64,000 nt of DNA from contig NW_027183588.1 in the NCBI RefSeq assembly GCF_041296385.1, forward strand, positions 1 to 64,000, read 5' to 3'. Both the position numbers and the translations under genes were made by a program. Every line of letters begins with the position of its first letter. Position 1 is the first letter of the stretch. This stretch comes from Aphelocoma coerulescens. Lineage: Eukaryota; Chordata; Aves; Passeriformes; Corvidae. Below the pieces are notes generated by a model, which saw nothing but the letters and a program-made list of their open reading frames with translations, was not told the origin of the DNA and searched no databases. Below, piece by piece: positions 35,025 through 46,696 of this stretch.

Positions 35025-37942
35025 ACCGGGGAGCACCGGGCTTGTGTGTGCAGTGCACCGAATTGCAGACGTCTGGTAAACGCTCGTTCACGAGCCCAGT
35101 GGGCCGAGTGTGTTCTCGCTGCTGCAAAAAGGATCGTGCTCAATCCACAGCGTGGACACAAGCACTTTCCTAGTCATTCAGCCTTTCAGAGTCCCAGCAG
35201 CTAGAGCTCGGCCAGGAGCACAGGTCAAAGCAGAAAGCTCTCCGAAAGTGCCCCTTCTCCGAGCAGCCTTCCAAAAGCGCACATCACACTGTGGCCCCTG
35301 TGCCTTTCTTCTAAGCCCGACGTCCTGCCTTGTTTTTCAGCCTCGCAGCTACCGCCGTCAACCTCCAGCAGCTGCTCTCCTGGAGAACGGCTCTAGAAGC
35401 AAAAGCCAGTGCTGGCTTGCACCTTCGCCTTCTGCACGTAAGCAACAGCAATCTCAGCGGTGCACTTCTGTACTTCCCTGCTCCGCTGCACCCTACCATC
35501 GTGTTCTCCGAAACTCGGAGACGGAAGGGAAGTGCATTTGCCTCCACAGAGCTCTGCAAGAGGACTAGGCAGCAGCAGCAGCACAAGTAACTGTGGCGCG
35601 TCGTCCTCCTTCCTGAGGCTGTAAGGTGAATTCTGCAGGCAGGAGAGTGGCAGCCACGCTCGTCTCGCAAGCCCGGACGACGCGCACCCGAGCCCGGTGC
35701 TCCGCGGCTTCGTTCCTCGCCTTTTCGAGCACGCCGTACCTTCGTTCTCCCGGAGGCGGACCGGTCGTCTGCCTCTCGCCCGGAACTCTGTGCCGGCAGC
35801 GAAGCGCTCCAGCGCGCTGCTTCTGCCCGAACGCGGCCGGGCCGTGCCCCTTTCCTCCTGAGCAATACGTACCACTGCATTCTGCCTCTCTGGTGCTCTG
35901 AATGGAAAGGGAAAGCTTCTGGGCTACGTCTCGCACAGAGAGCCGTGCCGGGGACGGCAAGCTCACGCGGCCTTTGCCTCCGACACTTGGGGGAGCGCCT
36001 AGCTGCAGCGCCTTCCAGCCAGGGCCAGTCCGCTTTCCCCGGCACAACCTGCAAAGCACCTGTCGGATGGCGGTGCTGTCTGCCCGGTCCTTCTCGGCTC
36101 CAGTTTACCCCGCTGCCCACCGCACTCTCGCAAGAGGCAAAGAGCTTCGGCAGGCATCTCGCACTGGAGAGAGGTGCCAGGACAAAACCACCTTCTTCAT
36201 CAAGGCTTCCTCGTGGCCCAGATTGTGGTGCTGCGTTCAAAGTCTTGCACACGGAAAGACTCATCCAGCAAGTGCTTCTCCCCCGGCACGTTTCGCTGAG
36301 CGAGGGCAACGTGGGGAACCGGGGACGCTGCAAAACTGAGAAAGCACCCTTGTGCCTGGAGCCGAGGGAAAGCCGAGCACAGCACCCGTGTGTATGCGGG
36401 CAGTGCACACGCCGAAAAGCGGCCGAGTAGGATGCCGTGGCTGGGCTTCTCTTCTGTCCAGACAACGGCAGGCGGAGAAAGAAACCGGGGAGCACCGGGC
36501 TTGTGTGTGCAGTGCACCGAATTGCAGACGTCTGGTAAACGCTCGTTCACGAGCCCAGTGGGCCGAGTGTGTTCTCGCTGCTGCAAAAAGGATCGTGCTC
36601 AATCCACAGCGTGGACACAAGCACTTTCCTAGTCATTCAGCCTTTCAGAGTCCCAGCAGCTAGAGCTCGGCCAGGAGCACAGGTCAAAGCAGAAAGCTCT
36701 CCGAAAGTGCCCCTTCTCCGAGCAGCCTTCCAAAAGCGCACATCACACTGTGGCCCCTGTGCCTTTCTTCTAAGCCCGACGTCCTGCCTTGTTTTTCAGC
36801 CTCGCAGCTACCGCCGTCAACCTCCAGCAGCTGCTCTCCTGGAGAACGGCTCTAGAAGCAAAAGCCAGTGCTGGCTTGCACCTTCGCCTTCTGCACGTAA
36901 GCAACAGCAATCTCAGCGGTGCACTTCTGTACTTCCCTGCTCCGCTGCACCCTACCATCGTGTTCTCCGAAACTCGGAGACGGAAGGGAAGTGCATTTGC
37001 CTCCACAGAGCTCTGCAAGAGGACTAGGCAGCAGCAGCAGCACAAGTAACTGTGGCGCGTCGTCCTCCTTCCTGAGGCTGTAAGGTGAATTCTGCAGGCA
37101 GGAGAGTGGCAGCCACGCTCGTCTCGCAAGCCCGGACGACGCGCACCCGAGCCCGGTGCTCCGCGGCTTCGTTCCTCGCCTTTTCGAGCACGCCGTACCT
37201 TCGTTCTCCCGGAGGCGGACCGGTCGTCTGCCTCTCGCCCGGAACTCTGTGCCGGCAGCGAAGCGCTCCAGCGCGCTGCTTCTGCCCGAACGCGGCCGGG
37301 CCGTGCCCCTTTCCTCCTGAGCAATACGTACCACTGCATTCTGCCTCTCTGGTGCTCTGAATGGAAAGGGAAAGCTTCTGGGCTACGTCTCGCACAGAGA
37401 GCCGTGCCGGGGACGGCAAGCTCACGCGGCCTTTGCCTCCGACACTTGGGGGAGCGCCTAGCTGCAGCGCCTTCCAGCCAGGGCCAGTCCGCTTTCCCCG
37501 GCACAACCTGCAAAGCACCTGTCGGATGGCGGTGCTGTCTGCCCGGTCCTTCTCGGCTCCAGTTTACCCCGCTGCCCACCGCACTCTCGCAAGAGGCAAA
37601 GAGCTTCGGCAGGCATCTCGCACTGGAGAGAGGTGCCAGGACAAAACCACCTTCTTCATCAAGGCTTCCTCGTGGCCCAGATTGTGGTGCTGCGTTCAAA
37701 GTCTTGCACACGGAAAGACTCATCCAGCAAGTGCTTCTCCCCCGGCACGTTTCGCTGAGCGAGGGCAACGTGGGGAACCGGGGACGCTGCAAAACTGAGA
37801 AAGCACCCTTGTGCCTGGAGCCGAGGGAAAGCCGAGCACAGCACCCGTGTGTATGCGGGCAGTGCACACGCCGAAAAGCGGCCGAGTAGGATGCCGTGGC
37901 TGGGCTTCTCTTCTGTCCAGACAACGGCAGGCGGAGAAAGAA
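35025..37942 (+). repeat. Copies 25-26: 332C, 1037T type
   Basis: Both carry C at unit 332 (35356 and 36815) with T at unit 1037. With copy 24 they form a run of three adjacent 332C copies that differ at 1037. Confidence 0.95.
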
Positions 37943-39401
37943 ACCGGGGAGCACCGGGCTTGTGTGTGCAGTGCACCGAATTGCAGACGTCTGGTAAACG
38001 CTCGTTCACGAGCCCAGTGGGCCGAGTGTGTTCTCGCTGCTGCAAAAAGGATCGTGCTCAATCCACAGCGTGGACACAAGCACTTTCCTAGTCATTCAGC
38101 CTTTCAGAGTCCCAGCAGCTAGAGCTCGGCCAGGAGCACAGGTCAAAGCAGAAAGCTCTCCGAAAGTGCCCCTTCTCCGAGCAGCCTTCCAAAAGCGCAC
38201 ATCACACTGTGGCCCCTGTGCCTTTCTTCTAAGCCCGACGTCCTGCCTTGTTTTTCAGCCTCGCAGCTACCGCTGTCAACTTCCAGCAGCTGCTCTCCTG
38301 GAGAACGGCTCTAGAAGCAAAAGCCAGTGCTGGCTTGCACCTTCGCCTTCTGCACGTAAGCAACAGCAATCTCAGCGGTGCACTTCTGTACTTCCCTGCT
38401 CCGCTGCACCCTACCATCGTGTTCTCCGAAACTCGGAGACGGAAGGGAAGTGCATTTGCCTCCACAGAGCTCTGCAAGAGGACTAGGCAGCAGCAGCAGC
38501 ACAAGTAACTGTGGCGCGTCGTCCTCCTTCCTGAGGCTGTAAGGTGAATTCTGCAGGCAGGAGAGTGGCAGCCACGCTCGTCTCGCAAGCCCGGACGACG
38601 CGCACCCGAGCCCGGTGCTCCGCGGCTTCGTTCCTCGCCTTTTCGAGCACGCCGTACCTTCGTTCTCCCGGAGGCGGACCGGTCGTCTGCCTCTCGCCCG
38701 GAACTCTGTGCCGGCAGCGAAGCGCTCCAGCGCGCTGCTTCTGCCCGAACGCGGCCGGGCCGTGCCCCTTTCCTCCTGAGCAATACGTACCACTGCATTC
38801 TGCCTCTCTGGTGCTCTGAATGGAAAGGGAAAGCTTCTGGGCTACGTCTCGCACAGAGAGCCGTGCCGGGGACGGCAAGCTCACGCGGCCTTTGCCTCCG
38901 ACACTTGGGGGAGCGCCTAGCTGCAGCGCCTTCCAGCCAGGGCCAGTCCGCTTTCCCCGGCACAACCTGCAAAGCACCCGTCGGATGGCGGTGCTGTCTG
39001 CCCGGTCCTTCTCGGCTCCAGTTTACCCCGCTGCCCACCGCACTCTCGCAAGAGGCAAAGAGCTTCGGCAGGCATCTCGCACTGGAGAGAGGTGCCAGGA
39101 CAAAACCACCTTCTTCATCAAGGCTTCCTCGTGGCCCAGATTGTGGTGCTGCGTTCAAAGTCTTGCACACGGAAAGACTCATCCAGCAAGTGCTTCTCCC
39201 CCGGCACGTTTCGCTGAGCGAGGGCAACGTGGGGAACCGGGGACGCTGCAAAACTGAGAAAGCACCCTTGTGCCTGGAGCCGAGGGAAAGCCGAGCACAG
39301 CACCCGTGTGTATGCGGGCAGTGCACACGCCGAAAAGCGGCCGAGTAGGATGCCGTGGCTGGGCTTCTCTTCTGTCCAGACAACGGCAGGCGGAGAAAGA
39401 A
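37943..39401 (+). repeat. Copy 27: 1037C with private C to T
   Basis: C at 38979 (unit 1037) and a private C to T at 38281 (unit 339, not CpG). Unit 332 is T. Confidence 0.95.
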
Positions 39402-42319
39402 ACCGGGGAGCACCGGGCTTGTGTGTGCAGTGCACCGAATTGCAGACGTCTGGTAAACGCTCGTTCACGAGCCCAGTGGGCCGAGTGTGTTCTCGCTGCT
39501 GCAAAAAGGATCGTGCTCAATCCACAGCGTGGACACAAGCACTTTCCTAGTCATTCAGCCTTTCAGAGTCCCAGCAGCTAGAGCTCGGCCAGGAGCACAG
39601 GTCAAAGCAGAAAGCTCTCCGAAAGTGCCCCTTCTCCGAGCAGCCTTCCAAAAGCGCACATCACACTGTGGCCCCTGTGCCTTTCTTCTAAGCCCGACGT
39701 CCTGCCTTGTTTTTCAGCCTCGCAGCTACCGCTGTCAACCTCCAGCAGCTGCTCTCCTGGAGAACGGCTCTAGAAGCAAAAGCCAGTGCTGGCTTGCACC
39801 TTCGCCTTCTGCACGTAAGCAACAGCAATCTCAGCGGTGCACTTCTGTACTTCCCTGCTCCGCTGCACCCTACCATCGTGTTCTCCGAAACTCGGAGACG
39901 GAAGGGAAGTGCATTTGCCTCCACAGAGCTCTGCAAGAGGACTAGGCAGCAGCAGCAGCACAAGTAACTGTGGCGCGTCGTCCTCCTTCCTGAGGCTGTA
40001 AGGTGAATTCTGCAGGCAGGAGAGTGGCAGCCACGCTCGTCTCGCAAGCCCGGACGACGCGCACCCGAGCCCGGTGCTCCGCGGCTTCGTTCCTCGCCTT
40101 TTCGAGCACGCCGTACCTTCGTTCTCCCGGAGGCGGACCGGTCGTCTGCCTCTCGCCCGGAACTCTGTGCCGGCAGCGAAGCGCTCCAGCGCGCTGCTTC
40201 TGCCCGAACGCGGCCGGGCCGTGCCCCTTTCCTCCTGAGCAATACGTACCACTGCATTCTGCCTCTCTGGTGCTCTGAATGGAAAGGGAAAGCTTCTGGG
40301 CTACGTCTCGCACAGAGAGCCGTGCCGGGGACGGCAAGCTCACGCGGCCTTTGCCTCCGACACTTGGGGGAGCGCCTAGCTGCAGCGCCTTCCAGCCAGG
40401 GCCAGTCCGCTTTCCCCGGCACAACCTGCAAAGCACCTGTCGGATGGCGGTGCTGTCTGCCCGGTCCTTCTCGGCTCCAGTTTACCCCGCTGCCCACCGC
40501 ACTCTCGCAAGAGGCAAAGAGCTTCGGCAGGCATCTCGCACTGGAGAGAGGTGCCAGGACAAAACCACCTTCTTCATCAAGGCTTCCTCGTGGCCCAGAT
40601 TGTGGTGCTGCGTTCAAAGTCTTGCACACGGAAAGACTCATCCAGCAAGTGCTTCTCCCCCGGCACGTTTCGCTGAGCGAGGGCAACGTGGGGAACCGGG
40701 GACGCTGCAAAACTGAGAAAGCACCCTTGTGCCTGGAGCCGAGGGAAAGCCGAGCACAGCACCCGTGTGTATGCGGGCAGTGCACACGCCGAAAAGCGGC
40801 CGAGTAGGATGCCGTGGCTGGGCTTCTCTTCTGTCCAGACAACGGCAGGCGGAGAAAGAAACCGGGGAGCACCGGGCTTGTGTGTGCAGTGCACCGAATT
40901 GCAGACGTCTGGTAAACGCTCGTTCACGAGCCCAGTGGGCCGAGTGTGTTCTCGCTGCTGCAAAAAGGATCGTGCTCAATCCACAGCGTGGACACAAGCA
41001 CTTTCCTAGTCATTCAGCCTTTCAGAGTCCCAGCAGCTAGAGCTCGGCCAGGAGCACAGGTCAAAGCAGAAAGCTCTCCGAAAGTGCCCCTTCTCCGAGC
41101 AGCCTTCCAAAAGCGCACATCACACTGTGGCCCCTGTGCCTTTCTTCTAAGCCCGACGTCCTGCCTTGTTTTTCAGCCTCGCAGCTACCGCTGTCAACCT
41201 CCAGCAGCTGCTCTCCTGGAGAACGGCTCTAGAAGCAAAAGCCAGTGCTGGCTTGCACCTTCGCCTTCTGCACGTAAGCAACAGCAATCTCAGCGGTGCA
41301 CTTCTGTACTTCCCTGCTCCGCTGCACCCTACCATCGTGTTCTCCGAAACTCGGAGACGGAAGGGAAGTGCATTTGCCTCCACAGAGCTCTGCAAGAGGA
41401 CTAGGCAGCAGCAGCAGCACAAGTAACTGTGGCGCGTCGTCCTCCTTCCTGAGGCTGTAAGGTGAATTCTGCAGGCAGGAGAGTGGCAGCCACGCTCGTC
41501 TCGCAAGCCCGGACGACGCGCACCCGAGCCCGGTGCTCCGCGGCTTCGTTCCTCGCCTTTTCGAGCACGCCGTACCTTCGTTCTCCCGGAGGCGGACCGG
41601 TCGTCTGCCTCTCGCCCGGAACTCTGTGCCGGCAGCGAAGCGCTCCAGCGCGCTGCTTCTGCCCGAACGCGGCCGGGCCGTGCCCCTTTCCTCCTGAGCA
41701 ATACGTACCACTGCATTCTGCCTCTCTGGTGCTCTGAATGGAAAGGGAAAGCTTCTGGGCTACGTCTCGCACAGAGAGCCGTGCCGGGGACGGCAAGCTC
41801 ACGCGGCCTTTGCCTCCGACACTTGGGGGAGCGCCTAGCTGCAGCGCCTTCCAGCCAGGGCCAGTCCGCTTTCCCCGGCACAACCTGCAAAGCACCTGTC
41901 GGATGGCGGTGCTGTCTGCCCGGTCCTTCTCGGCTCCAGTTTACCCCGCTGCCCACCGCACTCTCGCAAGAGGCAAAGAGCTTCGGCAGGCATCTCGCAC
42001 TGGAGAGAGGTGCCAGGACAAAACCACCTTCTTCATCAAGGCTTCCTCGTGGCCCAGATTGTGGTGCTGCGTTCAAAGTCTTGCACACGGAAAGACTCAT
42101 CCAGCAAGTGCTTCTCCCCCGGCACGTTTCGCTGAGCGAGGGCAACGTGGGGAACCGGGGACGCTGCAAAACTGAGAAAGCACCCTTGTGCCTGGAGCCG
42201 AGGGAAAGCCGAGCACAGCACCCGTGTGTATGCGGGCAGTGCACACGCCGAAAAGCGGCCGAGTAGGATGCCGTGGCTGGGCTTCTCTTCTGTCCAGACA
42301 ACGGCAGGCGGAGAAAGAA
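39402..42319 (+). repeat. Copies 28-29: consensus
   Basis: Two monomers matching copy 1 (332T, 1037T). Confidence 0.95.
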
Positions 42320-45237
42320 ACCGGGGAGCACCGGGCTTGTGTGTGCAGTGCACCGAATTGCAGACGTCTGGTAAACGCTCGTTCACGAGCCCAGTGGGCC
42401 GAGTGTGTTCTCGCTGCTGCAAAAAGGATCGTGCTCAATCCACAGCGTGGACACAAGCACTTTCCTAGTCATTCAGCCTTTCAGAGTCCCAGCAGCTAGA
42501 GCTCGGCCAGGAGCACAGGTCAAAGCAGAAAGCTCTCCGAAAGTGCCCCTTCTCCGAGCAGCCTTCCAAAAGCGCACATCACACTGTGGCCCCTGTGCCT
42601 TTCTTCTAGGCCCGACGTCCTGCCTTGTTTTTCAGCCTCGCAGCTACCGCTGTCAACCTCCAGCAGCTGCTCTCCTGGAGAACGGCTCTAGAAGCAAAAG
42701 CCAGTGCTGGCTTGCACCTTCGCCTTCTGCACGTAAGCAACAGCAATCTCAGCGGTGCACTTCTGTACTTCCCTGCTCCGCTGCACCCTACCATCGTGTT
42801 CTCCGAAACTCGGAGACGGAAGGGAAGTGCATTTGCCTCCACAGAGCTCTGCAAGAGGACTAGGCAGCAGCAGCAGCACAAGTAACTGTGGCGCGTCGTC
42901 CTCCTTCCTGAGGCTGTAAGGTGAATTCTGCAGGCAGGAGAGTGGCAGCCACGCTCGTCTCGCAAGCCCGGACGACGCGCACCCGAGCCCGGTGCTCCGC
43001 GGCTTCGTTCCTCGCCTTTTCGAGCACGCCGTACCTTCGTTCTCCCGGAGGCGGACCGGTCGTCTGCCTCTCGCCCGGAACTCTGTGCCGGCAGCGAAGC
43101 GCTCCAGCGCGCTGCTTCTGCCCGAACGCGGCCGGGCCGTGCCCCTTTCCTCCTGAGCAATACGTACCACTGCATTCTGCCTCTCTGGTGCTCTGAATGG
43201 AAAGGGAAAGCTTCTGGGCTACGTCTCGCACAGAGAGCCGTGCCGGGGACGGCAAGCTCACGCGGCCTTTGCCTCCGACACTTGGGGGAGCGCCTAGCTG
43301 CAGCGCCTTCCAGCCAGGGCCAGTCCGCTTTCCCCGGCACAACCTGCAAAGCACCTGTCGGATGGCGGTGCTGTCTGCCCGGTCCTTCTCGGCTCCAGTT
43401 TACCCCGCTGCCCACCGCACTCTCGCAAGAGGCAAAGAGCTTCGGCAGGCATCTCGCACTGGAGAGAGGTGCCAGGACAAAACCACCTTCTTCATCAAGG
43501 CTTCCTCGTGGCCCAGATTGTGGTGCTGCGTTCAAAGTCTTGCACACGGAAAGACTCATCCAGCAAGTGCTTCTCCCCCGGCACGTTTCGCTGAGCGAGG
43601 GCAACGTGGGGAACCGGGGACGCTGCAAAACTGAGAAAGCACCCTTGTGCCTGGAGCCGAGGGAAAGCCGAGCACAGCACCCGTGTGTATGCGGGCAGTG
43701 CACACGCCGAAAAGCGGCCGAGTAGGATGCCGTGGCTGGGCTTCTCTTCTGTCCAGACAACGGCAGGCGGAGAAAGAAACCGGGGAGCACCGGGCTTGTG
43801 TGTGCAGTGCACCGAATTGCAGACGTCTGGTAAACGCTCGTTCACGAGCCCAGTGGGCCGAGTGTGTTCTCGCTGCTGCAAAAAGGATCGTGCTCAATCC
43901 ACAGCGTGGACACAAGCACTTTCCTAGTCATTCAGCCTTTCAGAGTCCCAGCAGCTAGAGCTCGGCCAGGAGCACAGGTCAAAGCAGAAAGCTCTCCGAA
44001 AGTGCCCCTTCTCCGAGCAGCCTTCCAAAAGCGCACATCACACTGTGGCCCCTGTGCCTTTCTTCTAGGCCCGACGTCCTGCCTTGTTTTTCAGCCTCGC
44101 AGCTACCGCTGTCAACCTCCAGCAGCTGCTCTCCTGGAGAACGGCTCTAGAAGCAAAAGCCAGTGCTGGCTTGCACCTTCGCCTTCTGCACGTAAGCAAC
44201 AGCAATCTCAGCGGTGCACTTCTGTACTTCCCTGCTCCGCTGCACCCTACCATCGTGTTCTCCGAAACTCGGAGACGGAAGGGAAGTGCATTTGCCTCCA
44301 CAGAGCTCTGCAAGAGGACTAGGCAGCAGCAGCAGCACAAGTAACTGTGGCGCGTCGTCCTCCTTCCTGAGGCTGTAAGGTGAATTCTGCAGGCAGGAGA
44401 GTGGCAGCCACGCTCGTCTCGCAAGCCCGGACGACGCGCACCCGAGCCCGGTGCTCCGCGGCTTCGTTCCTCGCCTTTTCGAGCACGCCGTACCTTCGTT
44501 CTCCCGGAGGCGGACCGGTCGTCTGCCTCTCGCCCGGAACTCTGTGCCGGCAGCGAAGCGCTCCAGCGCGCTGCTTCTGCCCGAACGCGGCCGGGCCGTG
44601 CCCCTTTCCTCCTGAGCAATACGTACCACTGCATTCTGCCTCTCTGGTGCTCTGAATGGAAAGGGAAAGCTTCTGGGCTACGTCTCGCACAGAGAGCCGT
44701 GCCGGGGACGGCAAGCTCACGCGGCCTTTGCCTCCGACACTTGGGGGAGCGCCTAGCTGCAGCGCCTTCCAGCCAGGGCCAGTCCGCTTTCCCCGGCACA
44801 ACCTGCAAAGCACCTGTCGGATGGCGGTGCTGTCTGCCCGGTCCTTCTCGGCTCCAGTTTACCCCGCTGCCCACCGCACTCTCGCAAGAGGCAAAGAGCT
44901 TCGGCAGGCATCTCGCACTGGAGAGAGGTGCCAGGACAAAACCACCTTCTTCATCAAGGCTTCCTCGTGGCCCAGATTGTGGTGCTGCGTTCAAAGTCTT
45001 GCACACGGAAAGACTCATCCAGCAAGTGCTTCTCCCCCGGCACGTTTCGCTGAGCGAGGGCAACGTGGGGAACCGGGGACGCTGCAAAACTGAGAAAGCA
45101 CCCTTGTGCCTGGAGCCGAGGGAAAGCCGAGCACAGCACCCGTGTGTATGCGGGCAGTGCACACGCCGAAAAGCGGCCGAGTAGGATGCCGTGGCTGGGC
45201 TTCTCTTCTGTCCAGACAACGGCAGGCGGAGAAAGAA
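42320..45237 (+). repeat. Copies 30-31: share A to G at unit 290
   Basis: Adjacent monomers with the same otherwise absent A to G change at 42609 and 44068 (unit 290), and T at 1037. The shared private variant indicates that one was copied from the other. The changed base is the branch-point-like A upstream of the splice-like acceptor. Confidence 0.95.
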
Positions 45238-46696
45238 ACCGGGGAGCACCGGGCTTGTGTGTGCAGTGCACCGAATTGCAGACGTCTGGTAAACGCTCGT
45301 TCATGAGCCCAGTGGGCCGAGTGTGTTCTCGCTGCTGCAAAAAGGATCGTGCTCAATCCACAGCGTGGACACAAGCACTTTCCTAGTCATTCAGCCTTTC
45401 AGAGTCCCAGCAGCTAGAGCTCGGCCAGGAGCACAGGTCAAAGCAGAAAGCTCTCCGAAAGTGCCCCTTCTCCGAGCAGCCTTCCAAAAGCGCACATCAC
45501 ACTGTGGCCCCTGTGCCTTTCTTCTAAGCCCGACGTCCTGCCTTGTTTTTCAGCCTCGCAGCTACCGCTGTCAACCTCCAGCAGCTGCTCTCCTGGAGAA
45601 CGGCTCTAGAAGCAAAAGCCAGTGCTGGCTTGCACCTTCGCCTTCTGCACGTAAGCAACAGCAATCTCAGCGGTGCACTTCTGTACTTCCCTGCTCCGCT
45701 GCACCCTACCATCGTGTTCTCCGAAACTCGGAGACGGAAGGGAAGTGCATTTGCCTCCACAGAGCTCTGCAAGAGGACTAGGCAGCAGCAGCAGCACAAG
45801 TAACTGTGGCGCGTCGTCCTCCTTCCTGAGGCTGTAAGGTGAATTCTGCAGGCAGGAGAGTGGCAGCCATGCTCGTCTCGCAAGCCCGGACGACGCGCAC
45901 CCGAGCCCGGTGCTCCGCGGCTTCGTTCCTCGCCTTTTCGAGCACGCCGTACCTTCGTTCTCCCGGAGGCGGACCGGTCGTCTGCCTCTCGCCCGGAACT
46001 CTGTGCCGGCAGCGAAGCGCTCCAGCGCGCTGCTTCTGCCCGAACGCGGCCGGGCCGTGCCCCTTTCCTCCTGAGCAATACGTACCACTGCATTCTGCCT
46101 CTCTGGTGCTCTGAATGGAAAGGGAAAGCTTCTGGGCTACGTCTCGCACAGAGAGCCGTGCCGGGGACGGCAAGCTCACGCGGCCTTTGCCTCCGACACT
46201 TGGGGGAGCGCCTAGCTGCAGCGCCTTCCAGCCAGGGCCAGTCCGCTTTCCCCGGCACAACCTGCAAAGCACCTGTCGGATGGCGGTGCTGTCTGCCCGG
46301 TCCTTCTCGGCTCCAGTTTACCCCGCTGCCCACCGCACTCTCGCAAGAGGCAAAGAGCTTCGGCAGGCATCTCGCACTGGAGAGAGGTGCCAGGACAAAA
46401 CCACCTTCTTCATCAAGGCTTCCTCGTGGCCCAGATTGTGGTGCTGCGTTCAAAGTCTTGCACACGGAAAGACTCATCCAGCAAGTGCTTCTCCCCCGGC
46501 ACGTTTCGCTGAGCGAGGGCAACGTGGGGAACCGGGGACGCTGCAAAACTGAGAAAGCACCCTTGTGCCTGGAGCCGAGGGAAAGCCGAGCACAGCACCC
46601 GTGTGTATGCGGGCAGTGCACACGCCGAAAAGCGGCCGAGTAGGATGCCGTGGCTGGGCTTCTCTTCTGTCCAGACAACGGCAGGCGGAGAAAGAA
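45238..46696 (+). repeat. Copy 32: two private CpG to TpG changes
   Basis: C to T at 45304 (unit 67, cacgag to catgag) and C to T at 45870 (unit 633, ccacgct to ccatgct). Both are CpG transitions. Unit 1037 is T. Confidence 0.95.
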
